Numbered from the stretch's first letter, positions 8,218 to 16,634 are shown. The stretch is DNA of 64,000 nt from Bog-473 sp963834405 (GCA_963834405.1 CAWIBX010000003.1:372001-436000); one strand, 5' to 3'. The notes: a model not told the origin generated them from the letters alone. Made by a program: numbers and translations.

Positions 8218-8233
8218 GGTTTCACGTGGAACA
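8218..8233 (-). other. parS: parS site 2, inverted copy of site 1
   Basis: GGTTTCACGTGGAACA is the exact reverse complement of the site at 8146-8161, 56 bp away. It sits 10 nt before the rsmG stop codon. The same one-base departure from the palindromic core occurs in both copies. Confidence 0.9.
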
Positions 8234-8243
8234 GGTCCGGACC

Positions 8244-8969
8244 TCAGAACAGGGGTCTCTTGGCGGGAATCCCGACCCGCCGGGGAAAACGGTCGGGGCA
8301 GGCCCTGCGCTGCCACAGCACCCGGAACGCGAACTCCTCGTGGATCTCCTCCCCGGGCTCCAGCCCCAGCTGTCGCAGCGGCTCCTCCGGCCAGCGCCGG
8401 CCCCGGCCCTGCCCCCGGTCGTGGGGGTCGCCGTCGTCGTCGGAGGGCGGCTCGGAGACCAGGAGCCAGCCGCCGGGCATCAGCAGGGGAGCGGCGCACT
8501 CGGCCACGACGGCCGGGCGCCCGAAGGAACGGGCCGTGACACCGGCGAAGGATCCCCGTAGGCCCTCCTCCCGGCCACTGGCCTCGGCCCGCTCCTGCAG
8601 CACCCGGACCCTGTCCCCGAGTCCCAGGCGGGCCGCCGCCCGCCGCAGAAAGGCCGCCCGCCGGGCACTGGCCTCCACGAGCGTCACGCTCACCTCATCC
8701 CACCCGGCCGCCACCACGAGACCGGGGAGCCCTCCACCGGAACCCAGGTCGGCCACGGCCGGCTGCCGCCCGTCAGGGGCGGCCTGCGGCGGTACGCCCA
8801 GCCGGCGCGCCACCGCAACGAAGCGCTGCGCGTGCCGGAGCTGCGGCTCGATCGGACCGGGGCCCAGGAAGCCCGCCCGCCGTGCGTCGGCGAGGACCTC
8901 CGGGAGGTCGGCGGAGGCAGGGTGGAGGTTGGGGACGTCCGCCGCCCCCTCGGGAGGCGCCGCGGTCAG
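8244..8969 (-). CDS. rsmG: 16S rRNA (guanine-N7)-methyltransferase RsmG
   Basis: SAM-dependent methyltransferase with the RsmG motif I 'VADLGSGGGLPGLVVA', then 'SVTLVEASARRAAFLRRA' and 'GSFAGVTARSF'. RsmG (GidB) methylates G527 of 16S rRNA (E. coli numbering). Position between jag and parA matches the mycobacterial gid locus. The start is unclear: the frame runs open far into jag, and no ATG, GTG or TTG lies near the expected N-terminus. The CTG at 8969, which overlaps the jag stop codon, gives a plausible 241 residues; a GTG inside the first helices would be too short. The C-terminus ends in a basic tail (RRVGIPAKRPLF). Identity is certain, start is not. Confidence 0.85.
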   Translation of the reverse strand: MTAAPPEGAADVPNLHPASADLPEVLADARRAGFLGPGPIEPQLRHAQRFVAVARRLGVPPQAAPDGRQPAVADLGSGGGLPGLVVAAGWDEVSVTLVEASARRAAFLRRAAARLGLGDRVRVLQERAEASGREEGLRGSFAGVTARSFGRPAVVAECAAPLLMPGGWLLVSEPPSDDDGDPHDRGQGRGRRWPEEPLRQLGLEPGEEIHEEFAFRVLWQRRACPDRFPRRVGIPAKRPLF

Positions 8970-10039
8970 CCCGCCGGCGCGATGACGATGTAGCGGTGCG
9001 GGTCCTCGCCCTCCGACCGCGTCACGACACCGTCGAGGTCGTTCACGGCATCGTGGATGGTCTTGCGGTCCGCTGGGCTCATCGCCTCCAGCGCCTTCTC
9101 CTGACCCGACGCCAGCACTTCCTCGGCGATCTGGGTGCTGAACCGCTTCAGGGCGGCCGACCGCTTCTCCCGGTAGCCCGCCACGTCCACCAGGATGCGG
9201 TCGGTCCGGGAGGGACACTGGCGCTGGACCACCGCCCGGGTGAGGTCCTGGAGAGCGCTGAGGGTGGAGCCACGGGGCCCCACGAGCGTTCCGAGCTCCT
9301 CACCGACCGCGGCGACCTCGACGGTGTCCTCGTCGATCAGGCGGGCCTCCACCGACGCGCTCATGCCGAACTCGGCCAGGAGCCCGGTCAGGAAGGCCTT
9401 TCCGGCTTCCCCCTGTTCCTCGAGCGTCATTCCCTCGGCCATGTCCTCAGTCTCCTTCGGTTCCGTGTTGCCCTGCGAAGCATTGCGCGGCGCAAGGCCC
9501 TCTGTCGCCGCGGGGGTGGTGCCCTGTCCGTTCCGATTGGCGGCATCGGCTCCGGACCCGGCTGCCGCCGCCCCCGCGGCAGCCGACCCCGCTGACTGGC
9601 TCCGGTTGCGCCGGCGCCGGGCCGAACGGCTGCTCCCCGCACCCGGAGTGCCGGTCGAGCCGGTCGTGGCGCCGTTCGCACCGCCGCTTTCCTTGCCCCC
9701 GCCGCCGGAGCGCCCGCCGGCGGTCTCTGCCGGGCGGGTCTTGGTCGCCGTGCGACCGCCCTGTCCGCCCTGTCCGCCCTTGTTGCTGCCGCCCTGCCGG
9801 GACCGGCCGCTCCGGCCACGGTCCCTGTCGCGGTCCCGGGAGCGCTCGCGCTTCGGCCGCACACCCACCGGGCGCACCCGGGCCCGTACCCGGGCCTCGA
9901 CCCTCACCCGTCCGAAGAGACCCGTCTTGGGCTCCGACACCACGATCACCTCGGCGTCGCCTGCCGCCACACCGAGTTGGTCGAGCGCCTGTTCGGTCGC
10001 CTCCGCCACGGTCTTGCCCGCCACTTCAACCCACTCCAC
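8966..10039 (-). CDS. jag: Jag/KhpB RNA-binding protein
   Basis: 357 residues. A Jag-N domain at the N-terminus ('VEVAGKTVAEATEQALDQLG') is joined to a C-terminal KH domain ('VGEELGTLVGPRGSTLSAL') and R3H domain ('MSPADRKTIHDAVNDL') by a long linker (about residues 75-200) rich in Gly, Arg, Ser and Ala. The family binds RNA, pairs with KhpA in other bacteria, and is co-transcribed with yidC almost universally. It ends 4 nt into the proposed rsmG start and begins 3 nt after yidC. The linker is longer than in Firmicutes homologs but ordinary for actinobacteria. Confidence 0.94.
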   Translation of the reverse strand: MEWVEVAGKTVAEATEQALDQLGVAAGDAEVIVVSEPKTGLFGRVRVEARVRARVRPVGVRPKRERSRDRDRDRGRSGRSRQGGSNKGGQGGQGGRTATKTRPAETAGGRSGGGGKESGGANGATTGSTGTPGAGSSRSARRRRNRSQSAGSAAAGAAAAGSGADAANRNGQGTTPAATEGLAPRNASQGNTEPKETEDMAEGMTLEEQGEAGKAFLTGLLAEFGMSASVEARLIDEDTVEVAAVGEELGTLVGPRGSTLSALQDLTRAVVQRQCPSRTDRILVDVAGYREKRSAALKRFSTQIAEEVLASGQEKALEAMSPADRKTIHDAVNDLDGVVTRSEGEDPHRYIVIAPAG

Positions 10040-10042
10040 GCG

Positions 10043-11221
10043 TTACCGAGCCTTTCTGGATCGCTTCGAACGTGAGCGGTTTTGCCCCTTCGGTGCTGGG
10101 TTCTGACTCTGGCCCTGGTTCTGGCCCGCCCTACTGCCGGATCCCGCCTTGCCGTTCGACGACTTCCGCCCGTTCGCGTTGCTGCGCCCGTTCGCCCCCG
10201 CGCCCGGCTTGGGCGGCACCGTCCCCTTCGCGAGCGCCGTCCCGTCGGTGGCCGTGGACGTTCGTTTGGGCGGTGGTTTCGGGGGTGGTTTCTCCTTGAC
10301 CTGTTCTTTGACCTGTTCTTTTTCTTCCTTGGCGGAGCCGATCTCGCGCTCCACCGCGACGGGTTCGACCATGCCCGTCTTGAACATCACCTCTTGTGTG
10401 CCGATCCGCATTGCCGAGGACACCACCATGTAAATGGTTGCTCCGGCGGGCACCTTTAGATAAATGACACCAAAGATAATTGGGAAAAACTTCTGCATGG
10501 TTTGCATCTGCGGATTCGCCGCAGCTGCTTGCGGATTGCGACTGTTCATCTGCTTCATTTGGTAGTACTGCAGGAACATCGCAGCCGCTATGAGAGCCAG
10601 GTAGGGGAGCGTCAGTAGCGCCTGGTTGGCGCCGTGATGGGAGAATGGATACGACGAAAGATCCATCCCGAACCACCAGTGCATCTGGCCGTCATTGAGG
10701 ACCAAATTTTGGTGCATTTGGGAGTTCGTCGGGATATATCTCGGAGCTCCACAGGAGGCTGCGTGACAGACGGCATTTTGTCCAAGGGCGTTTATGTATT
10801 GATGCCCCCTGGTCACCGTCGTCGATAGACCACGGATAAGCGTGTACAGGACGATCAGGAACGGCATCTGCAGCAGGCTGGGCAGACACGCCCCGAACGG
10901 GCTGGTCCCGTTCTCCTTGTACAGGCGCATCATCTCCTGGTTGAGCTGCTCGCGGTTCTCCGGGCCCTTGTACTTGGCCTGGAGCTTCTTCATCTCGGGC
11001 TGCAGCCGCTGCATGGCCAGCATCGACTTGGTGCTCTTCACCGTGACCGGCGTCAGGGCCAGCATGATGATCACGGTCAGCCCCGCGATGGAGAAGCCAT
11101 AGTTGGGCCAGATGGCGTAGAGGCCCGCCAGGATCAGCCCGAAGAGCTCGAAGACGGGGTGGAAGATCTCCCCGATCAGGTGGAACAGGGAGTTCTCGGC
11201 GAGGAGCGTCTGGAGGTTCAC
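10043..11221 (-). CDS. yidC: Membrane protein insertase YidC
   Basis: 392 residues. Start region 'FHPVFELFGLILAGLYAIWPNYG', then 'LTVIIMLALTPVTVKSTKSM', a charged cytoplasmic coil ('LQPEMKKLQAKYKG'), a lipoprotein-free extracytoplasmic loop, further membrane helices, and a long Lys/Arg/Pro-rich cytoplasmic tail (about residues 290-392) expected to touch the ribosome. YidC inserts membrane proteins alone or with SecYEG. It overlaps yidD by 4 nt. The middle of the gene (about 10430-10830) is visibly richer in A/T than both ends, although the frame and helices are intact. Confidence 0.95.
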   Translation of the reverse strand: MNLQTLLAENSLFHLIGEIFHPVFELFGLILAGLYAIWPNYGFSIAGLTVIIMLALTPVTVKSTKSMLAMQRLQPEMKKLQAKYKGPENREQLNQEMMRLYKENGTSPFGACLPSLLQMPFLIVLYTLIRGLSTTVTRGHQYINALGQNAVCHAASCGAPRYIPTNSQMHQNLVLNDGQMHWWFGMDLSSYPFSHHGANQALLTLPYLALIAAAMFLQYYQMKQMNSRNPQAAAANPQMQTMQKFFPIIFGVIYLKVPAGATIYMVVSSAMRIGTQEVMFKTGMVEPVAVEREIGSAKEEKEQVKEQVKEKPPPKPPPKRTSTATDGTALAKGTVPPKPGAGANGRSNANGRKSSNGKAGSGSRAGQNQGQSQNPAPKGQNRSRSKRSRKAR

Positions 11222-11550
11222 CGCTGCCTACCTTCACGCAGATGGGCCTGGAGGTGGGCGCGGGTCTGCGCATCGGAGTGCGAGTGCACGTGGACCGGGA
11301 GCGGAACGAGGTCCACTCCGTGGGACCCGAAGGGTCGGCAGCGAAGCAGCCGGCGAGCCGTCAGGGCCAGCCCGCGCCAGAAACCGTGCACCGTGAACGC
11401 CTCGACGGCGTAGTTCGAGCAGCTCGGGTAGAAGCGGCACGGCGAGACGCGCCCCGAGGCCACCCCTTGATACGCCGTGACCAGGGCAATCGCGACCCTC
11501 GCTGCCGAAGTCGGCCGGGGGTCGGAGCGGGGGTCGGCGTCGGCGCTCAT
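11218..11550 (-). CDS. yidD: Membrane protein insertion efficiency factor YidD
   Basis: 110 residues with the YidD signature 'SPCRFYPSCSNYAVEAFTVH' around residue 40 and 'GFWRGLALTARRLLRCRPF' after it. The C-terminus has a His/Gln-rich extension. YidD is a small peripheral membrane protein that helps YidC-dependent insertion. It overlaps rnpA and yidC by 4 nt each, so rpmH, rnpA, yidD, yidC and jag form one tight operon. Confidence 0.94.
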   Translation of the reverse strand: MSADADPRSDPRPTSAARVAIALVTAYQGVASGRVSPCRFYPSCSNYAVEAFTVHGFWRGLALTARRLLRCRPFGSHGVDLVPLPVHVHSHSDAQTRAHLQAHLREGRQR

Positions 11551-11963
11551 TGGCTCACCGGGGAGAACGGCCCTGAAGACGCCACCGAGTCGAGCGGATC
11601 GGCGGGGGAGCGGTCACCGGCCGACGAGGCCCGGCGCAGCGCCGCGGCCGTGTGGGCCCGCAGGTCGGCGGCCGGCGTCGAGGCCGCGGCGGCGTCGAGG
11701 CGGACGAGATAGCGGCCCCGGCGCAGGTCGGGCGCGCACTGCCGGGCGGCCTCCCGCATGCGGCGGCGCAGCCGGTTGCGCTCGACGGCCCCGCCGCACT
11801 GGCGGCCGATCGCGTAGCCGACCTGGGGAAACACACCTGGCTCCTGCTCGTCGACGGGGACGAAGACGGCGCGCACGGGACCGCTCGCCCCGCGGCAGCG
11901 TGCGCGCTGCAGGTCGGCGAACGCAGCGCGGGTGGTGAGCCTTCCGACCGTCCGAGCAGGCAC
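11547..11963 (-). CDS. rnpA: Ribonuclease P protein component
   Basis: 138 residues. It carries the RNR motif as 'ERNRLRRRMREAAR' and the upstream basic strand 'GYAIGRQCGGAV', both hallmarks of the RNase P protein that helps the catalytic RNA process tRNA 5' ends. The C-terminal 35 residues (Ala/Ser/Pro-rich) extend beyond the usual domain. It lies 7 nt after rpmH and overlaps yidD. Confidence 0.93.
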   Translation of the reverse strand: MPARTVGRLTTRAAFADLQRARCRGASGPVRAVFVPVDEQEPGVFPQVGYAIGRQCGGAVERNRLRRRMREAARQCAPDLRRGRYLVRLDAAAASTPAADLRAHTAAALRRASSAGDRSPADPLDSVASSGPFSPVSQ

Positions 11964-11970
11964 GGAGACC

Positions 11971-12105
11971 TCAGACGGTGAGCCGGTGGCGCCCCTTGAG
12001 CCGCCGTGACTTCAGGATCGTCCGGCCCGCGCGGGTGGACATCCGCTTACGGAATCCGTGGGTCTTGGCCCGCTTCCGGGAGTTGGGTTGGTAAGTGCGC
12101 TTCAC
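11971..12105 (-). CDS. rpmH: 50S ribosomal protein L34
   Basis: A 44-residue gene from GTG 12105. The translation begins MKRTYQPNSRKRAKTHGFR and ends LKGRHRLTV, a near-consensus L34. It is the first gene of the rpmH-rnpA-yidD-yidC-jag operon and is divergent from dnaA, as in most bacteria. Confidence 0.97.
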   Translation of the reverse strand: MKRTYQPNSRKRAKTHGFRKRMSTRAGRTILKSRRLKGRHRLTV

Positions 12106-12333
12106 GTCGATTTTCAGCCTTTCGCGACGCCCATCGGGTACCGGCGCTGGCCGTCACAGGGTTGAGGCCGCGACCTTCGAAATGACGTTCCAGCCGGCGG
12201 CGGCAGGTGCCTCCATGTTAGGCGAGATTCCCCGATCCCCACTAGTCGGAGCGGGCCACGCGGTGTACGTTCAACCAATTCCCGTACCGAGGATCGGTCT
12301 GCACACCGTCAGGACGCCGAGGGGGGAGAAGGG
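12106..12333. promoter_or_regulatory. rpmH-dnaA divergent intergenic region
   Basis: 228 nt without a gene that must carry the promoters of both divergent operons. I see no good -35/-10 pair on either strand and no DnaA box in it; the nearest perfect box is just inside dnaA. A purine-rich GGGGGGAGAAGG at 12320-12331 sits directly before the dnaA start and serves as its ribosome-binding site. Confidence 0.5.
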
Positions 12334-13755
12334 GTGATCGGCGGAGCGGTGACGCAAGCTGGAGATCTGTGGACAAGATGCAGCGGATCCCTGCGCGACC
12401 AGGTGTCCGAGAGCACCTGGCAGCTGTGGTTGTCCGGGATCGAGCCCGTGGCCTTCGACGACGGCGTGTTCACCCTCGCCGTGCCCAACGGCCTCATCCG
12501 TGAGCGGGTGGAGTCCCGCTACCTGCCGATGATCGAGGACACCCTGGCCAACGAGGTCGGGTCCCCCGTGCGCGGCCGCCTCGAAGTGCTCGAGGCCACG
12601 GCCACGGCCACGGCGCCCGCCATCTTCCCCGAGGTCGGGCCCGACGACCTGCTCGGCCTCCCCGCAGAGCCGGACCCCCTGCCGGCGCCCGTCCCCGATA
12701 TCCGGTCCGGCCGCGACACCTCGTCCGTCCAACTCGATACAAAATTCACCTTCGAAACCTTCGTCGCCGCCGCGTCGAACAGGTTGGCGCATGCCGCCGC
12801 GCAGGCGGTGGCGGAAACGCCCGGCCGGTCCTACAACCCACTCTTCATCTATGGGGACTCCGGCCTCGGTAAGACGCACCTGCTGCACGCCATCGGCAAC
12901 TACGTGACCGAGAACTACCCACGGCGCAAGGTGCTCTACGTGACGACCGAGACGTTCATGAACGACTTCGTCGACTCGCTGCGCACGTCCACGACGCTGG
13001 CCTTCAAGAGGCGCTACCGCGACTGCGACGTCCTCCTCATCGATGACGTGCAGTTCATGGAGCGCAAAGAGGGCCTCCAGGAGGAGTTCTTCCACACCTA
13101 CAACGACCTCAAGGGCGCGTCCAAGCAGATCGTCCTCACGTCGGACCGGGCACCCAAGTCGATTGAGACGCTCGAGGACCGCCTGCGCAGCCGCTTCCTG
13201 TCCGGCCTCATCACCGAGATCGACCCGCCCGACCTCGAGACCCGCCTGGCCATCCTGCGCTCCAAGTCCCTGAGCGAGCACCAGGACGTGCCCGACGACG
13301 TCCTCGAGTTCATCGCCTCCCACGTGAAGGACAACATCCGTGAGCTCGAGGGGGCGCTCATCCGGATCTGCGCGTTCGCCAAGCTCAACAAGGAGCCCAT
13401 TTCGCTCACGCAGGCCGAGCATGTGCTCTCCGACCTGGTACTGGCGGGGGAACCTCGGCGGATCTCGCCCCAGATGATCCTCGATGCCACCGCCGCCAGC
13501 TACGGCTTCACCGTCGAGGCACTCTGCGGCCCCAGCCGGACCCGTCCGCTCGTCACGGCCCGCCAGGTCGCCATGTACCTCACCCGGGAGCTGACGGACT
13601 ACAGCTATCCCGCCATCGGCCGGGTCTTCGGCAAGCGGGACCACACCACCGTCATCCACGCCGTCGACAAGATCACGGGCCAGATGCAGGAGCGCCGGCA
13701 GATCTATGAGCAGGTCACCGAGCTCATCCAGAAAATCCGTGCCGGCGCGTCCTGA
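12334..13755 (+). CDS. dnaA: Chromosomal replication initiator DnaA
   Basis: 473 residues with all four domains: N-terminal DnaB-interacting domain ('ESTWQLWLSGIEP'), a short variable linker, AAA+ domain with Walker A 'GDSGLGKTHL' (174-183) and Walker B 'DVLLIDDVQF', and a C-terminal helix-turn-helix whose signature reads 'GRVFGKRDHTTVIHAVDKI'. DnaA-ATP binds DnaA boxes and opens oriC. The GTG start at 12334 is placed by a strong purine-rich Shine-Dalgarno and by the expected distance to the first helix. The gene is followed by oriC and dnaN, the standard arrangement. Confidence 0.97.
   Translation: MIGGAVTQAGDLWTRCSGSLRDQVSESTWQLWLSGIEPVAFDDGVFTLAVPNGLIRERVESRYLPMIEDTLANEVGSPVRGRLEVLEATATATAPAIFPEVGPDDLLGLPAEPDPLPAPVPDIRSGRDTSSVQLDTKFTFETFVAAASNRLAHAAAQAVAETPGRSYNPLFIYGDSGLGKTHLLHAIGNYVTENYPRRKVLYVTTETFMNDFVDSLRTSTTLAFKRRYRDCDVLLIDDVQFMERKEGLQEEFFHTYNDLKGASKQIVLTSDRAPKSIETLEDRLRSRFLSGLITEIDPPDLETRLAILRSKSLSEHQDVPDDVLEFIASHVKDNIRELEGALIRICAFAKLNKEPISLTQAEHVLSDLVLAGEPRRISPQMILDATAASYGFTVEALCGPSRTRPLVTARQVAMYLTRELTDYSYPAIGRVFGKRDHTTVIHAVDKITGQMQERRQIYEQVTELIQKIRAGAS
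12368..12376 (-). promoter_or_regulatory. Consensus-type DnaA box inside the dnaA 5' coding region
   Basis: TGTGGACAA is the complement of TTGTCCACA, the preferred DnaA box in high-GC actinobacteria. It falls at codons 12-15 of dnaA, where bound DnaA could block transcription. Confidence 0.45.
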
Positions 13756-14061
13756 CGGCCCGGTCTGCTGCGTCTCCGTCCCCTCGCGTCACGCTGTGCC
13801 TTCCACCGGGCAAAGGTTGTGGACGCGCCGCTCCCTCCCTGGGGACACCGCGGGCGCCGGTCCCCAGGCCAACCCGGCCACGCGTCTCCACTCCCGTGAG
13901 GACGGCCCGAACCACACAGGTCCTGGGGACGGCAGAACACCCTTCGAGCAGGCTGCACGTCATGTCGTCCACAATCCACACCCCTTACTACCTTTAGATT
14001 CCATGTATTCCTCTTCCCGCGTCATCAGTGGCTGGGGACCGACCCGAAAGGACCGCATCCG
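13756..14061. other. oriC: oriC region between dnaA and dnaN
   Basis: 306 nt with no gene. DnaA-box-like 9-mers: TTGTGGACG at 13816-13824 (complement CGTCCACAA), TCGTCCACA at 13965-13973 and CAATCCACA at 13972-13980, the last two overlapping by two bases. Next to them is an unusually AT-rich stretch (about 13981-14020, including CTACCTTTAGATTCC) that could be the unwinding element. Location, boxes and AT-rich run agree with the origin of replication, though the boxes are fewer and weaker than in Streptomyces. Confidence 0.75.
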
Positions 14062-15180
14062 GTGAAGTTCCGTTCCGAACGTGACGCGCTGGTCGACATG
14101 CTCGCCACAGCCGGGCGGGCCGTGGGCGGCCGGGCGTCGTCCTCACCGGTCCTTCTCGGCCTGTTGCTCGGGTGCACGGGGAACACCCTGAGCGTCACCG
14201 GCACGGACCTGGACCTGACGATTCAGGTGACCGACGAGGTGATCGGGATAGAGGACGGGAATTGTGTGATTCCGGCGCGGCTCTCGACCGACATCGTGCG
14301 CCGGTTGGAGCCGGGGGCCGTGACGTTTGCCGACGACGGCGAGAACATCACGATCTCGGCGGCCCGCTCGAACTTCAAGTTGCACACCTATCCGGTGGTG
14401 GAGTTCCCGCCCGTGGCCAAGACGAACGAGCCGGCGGCCCACCTCTCGGAGGCGGCGCTGGGCGATGCGGTGCGCCAGGTGGTGCGCGCCGCCTCCCACG
14501 ACGACGGCCGCCCGCTGCTGACCGGTGTGCTGATCTCTCGGGTCGACGGGTCGTTGCGCATGGTGGCGACCGACTCGTATCGCATGGCGATGCGGGACCT
14601 GCCGGGAACCAATGTCATTCCGGGCGAGGAAGACCTGCTCGTGCCGGCCCGGGCGCTCTCCGAACTACAACGCCTGCCGGCCGGCACCATCAGCGACCAG
14701 TCCGAGACCGACAGGGTGGGCGTGGCGGCGAGCTCGAACGAGATCACCTTCTGGCAAGGCAAGGTGCGCATCACCACGCGCCTCCTCGAGGGCCGCTACC
14801 CGGACTACAAGCAGCTGATCCCCGATTCGTACCCGAACACGTTGCATCTCGGGAAGGAGACCTTCCTCTCCGCGCTGCGGCGCGTGCAGCTGTTGGTCCG
14901 CGACAACACGACCCCGGTGCGCTTGTCCATGCGGTCGGGCGGCGTCGACCTGACGGTGCAGAGCCAGGACGTCGGTGACGCCGCGGAGACGGTCGACGGC
15001 GACTTCACGGGCGAGGACCTCGTGATCGCCTTCAACCCCGCCTACCTGATAGACGGCGTCGAGGCCGTCGCGGGCGACGAGGTCATCGTCGAGACGGCCG
15101 ACGCGTCACGCGCGGCGACGGTGCGCGACGGCGAGGACGACCGGTTCCGCTACCTGTTAATGCCGGTACGGGTCTCCTGA
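14062..15180 (+). CDS. dnaN: DNA polymerase III beta sliding clamp
   Basis: 372 residues from GTG 14062 ('MKFRSERDALVDMLATAGRAV'). It has three repeated clamp domains: 'SVTGTDLDLTIQ' in the first, 'MVATDSYRMAMRDL' in the second and 'YLLMPVRVS' at the very C-terminus, the part that forms the partner-binding pocket. It is the processivity ring for DNA polymerase III. It lies between oriC and recF, with an 11-nt gap to recF. Confidence 0.97.
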   Translation: MKFRSERDALVDMLATAGRAVGGRASSSPVLLGLLLGCTGNTLSVTGTDLDLTIQVTDEVIGIEDGNCVIPARLSTDIVRRLEPGAVTFADDGENITISAARSNFKLHTYPVVEFPPVAKTNEPAAHLSEAALGDAVRQVVRAASHDDGRPLLTGVLISRVDGSLRMVATDSYRMAMRDLPGTNVIPGEEDLLVPARALSELQRLPAGTISDQSETDRVGVAASSNEITFWQGKVRITTRLLEGRYPDYKQLIPDSYPNTLHLGKETFLSALRRVQLLVRDNTTPVRLSMRSGGVDLTVQSQDVGDAAETVDGDFTGEDLVIAFNPAYLIDGVEAVAGDEVIVETADASRAATVRDGEDDRFRYLLMPVRVS

Positions 15181-15190
15181 CGGCCGGGCG

Positions 15191-16282
15191 GTGGCGATGA
15201 GCCTCCGACGGCTGGAGCTGACCGACTTCAGGATCTTCCCGCAGGCCCGCTTTACACCCGAGCGGGAGGGGACCACCGTGATCACGGGGGAGAACGGGAC
15301 GGGGAAGACCAGCGTGCTGGAGGCGCTGGCCTACCTGGGCAGCCGGCGCTCCTTCCGCGGTGCGCCCCCCGAGGCCATGGTGCGCGGCGGGGCCGAGAGC
15401 GCCATCGTGCGGGCGGAGATCGAGGGGGCGGACAGCCCGGTGCGCGTCGAGGCGGAGATCCGCCCCGGTGGTCGGAGCCGCACGAAGGTGAACCACAAGC
15501 TGACGACCGGCCGTAAGGACCTGGCGGCCGCCGCGCCCTGCACGGTCTTCTCGCCCGACGACCTCGCGCTGGTCGGAGGCGCCCCGCGCGGGAGGCGCGA
15601 GATGTTGGACGACGGACTGGGCGCGCTCGACCGGCGCGGGGCGCGCGCCGCGGACGACGTCGAGCGCGTGCTGCGCCAACGCGGTGCGCTGCTGCGCCAG
15701 GCGGCGGGGAGGACCACCCCCGAGGTCGGCGCGTCACTCGACGTGTGGGACCAGCGCCTGGCCGAGGCCGGCGAACAACTCGTGTCGTCGCGCGAGTCGT
15801 TGAGCGGTGCCCTGGGCGAGCTCGTCGGCGAGGCGTACGCGCGGCTCGCCGGCGCGCCGGGACAGGACCTCGTCGGGCTGTCCTACGCGCGCAGTTGGGA
15901 GGGCGCTCTGTCCGCTGCGCTCGCGGCCAGCCGGCGCGAGGACGTCCGGCGAAGCGTCAACACGGTGGGCCCGCATCGCGACGACCTCGTGCTGACGATC
16001 GCGGGACGCGAGGCCCGCACCCATGCCTCGCAGGGCGAGCAACGCTGCCTCGCGCTGGCCTTGCGCCTGGGCGTGCATCGCCTGGTGTGCGCCCGGACCC
16101 CGCTGCGCCCCGTCCTGCTCCTCGACGACGTCTTCTCCGAGCTCGACCCGTCCCGCAGCCGGGCCCTCGTCGGCGAATTGCCGGCGGGCCAGGCGATCGT
16201 GACCACCGCGGTCCCGCTGCCCGCGGGCATGGAGGTGGCCCGGGTGGTGCCCGTGGCCGACCTGGTGGGGGCGGGATCGTGA
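15191..16282 (+). CDS. recF: DNA replication/repair protein RecF
   Basis: About 363 residues. The SMC-like ATPase has Walker A 'GENGTGKTSVLEALAYLG', a signature region 'SQGEQRCLALALRLG', and Walker B 'PVLLLDDVFSELDPSRS'. RecF helps load RecA at gaps with RecO and RecR. GTG 15191 and ATG 15197 are both possible starts; the second begins MSLRRLELTDFR, the usual N-terminus. The stop codon overlaps the start of the following dciA-like gene. Confidence 0.95.
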   Translation: MAMSLRRLELTDFRIFPQARFTPEREGTTVITGENGTGKTSVLEALAYLGSRRSFRGAPPEAMVRGGAESAIVRAEIEGADSPVRVEAEIRPGGRSRTKVNHKLTTGRKDLAAAAPCTVFSPDDLALVGGAPRGRREMLDDGLGALDRRGARAADDVERVLRQRGALLRQAAGRTTPEVGASLDVWDQRLAEAGEQLVSSRESLSGALGELVGEAYARLAGAPGQDLVGLSYARSWEGALSAALAASRREDVRRSVNTVGPHRDDLVLTIAGREARTHASQGEQRCLALALRLGVHRLVCARTPLRPVLLLDDVFSELDPSRSRALVGELPAGQAIVTTAVPLPAGMEVARVVPVADLVGAGS

Positions 16283-16593
16283 GGCGGGACGGAGGCGGTA
16301 CGGGCGGCCCCCGCCCGGTCGGGGACTCGGTCCCCCGGGTGTTGCGCCGCCTGGGCGCGCCGCCGACGGCGACCATGGCGGTGGTGTTCACCCGGTGGCC
16401 CGAGGTGGCCGGTCCGGCCCTCGTGGAACACGTCCGGCCCCTGCGGATGGACGGGGCGACTCTGCTGGTCGCGGCCGACCATCCGGCCTGGGCGACCCGG
16501 ACCAGGATGGAGACCGGGCCGATGTTGGAACGGGCCAAGGCCTTGGGGGAGACGCTGATTCAGCGCATAGAGGTGGTCGTGCAGCGGCCCTGA
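16279..16593 (+). CDS. DUF721/DciA-like protein
   Basis: 104 residues from GTG 16279, whose first bases overlap the recF stop. The conserved part runs 'VLRRLGAPPTATMAVVFTRWPEVAGPALVEHVRPL' (split: conserved RWPEVAG and then LRMDGATLLVAADHPAWATR). This is the DUF721 pattern found between recF and gyrB in actinobacteria (mycobacterial Rv0004). Relatives named DciA load or work with the replicative helicase DnaB. Length and position fit; there is a Gly/Arg-rich disordered N-terminus of about 20 residues. Confidence 0.85.
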   Translation: MRRDGGGTGGPRPVGDSVPRVLRRLGAPPTATMAVVFTRWPEVAGPALVEHVRPLRMDGATLLVAADHPAWATRTRMETGPMLERAKALGETLIQRIEVVVQRP

Positions 16594-16634
16594 ACGGTCC
16601 CTCAACCGTCCCCGAAACGGTCCTTGAACCGTCC
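16593..16634. repeat. Two 19-bp direct repeats with internal dyads after dciA
   Basis: AACGGTCCCTCAACCGTCC (16593-16611) and AACGGTCCTTGAACCGTCC (16616-16634) differ at only two bases in the centre. Within each copy CGGT and ACCG are inverted, and ACCGT of copy one can pair with ACGGT of copy two. The first copy begins in the dciA stop codon. The rest of the dciA-gyrB gap (to 16869) shows nothing clear. Confidence 0.7.

Noticed and set aside
13310..13325. CCCACGTGAAGG inside dnaA as a third parS
   Set aside because: Flanking bases do not fit the 16-bp palindrome; it encodes conserved DnaA residues.
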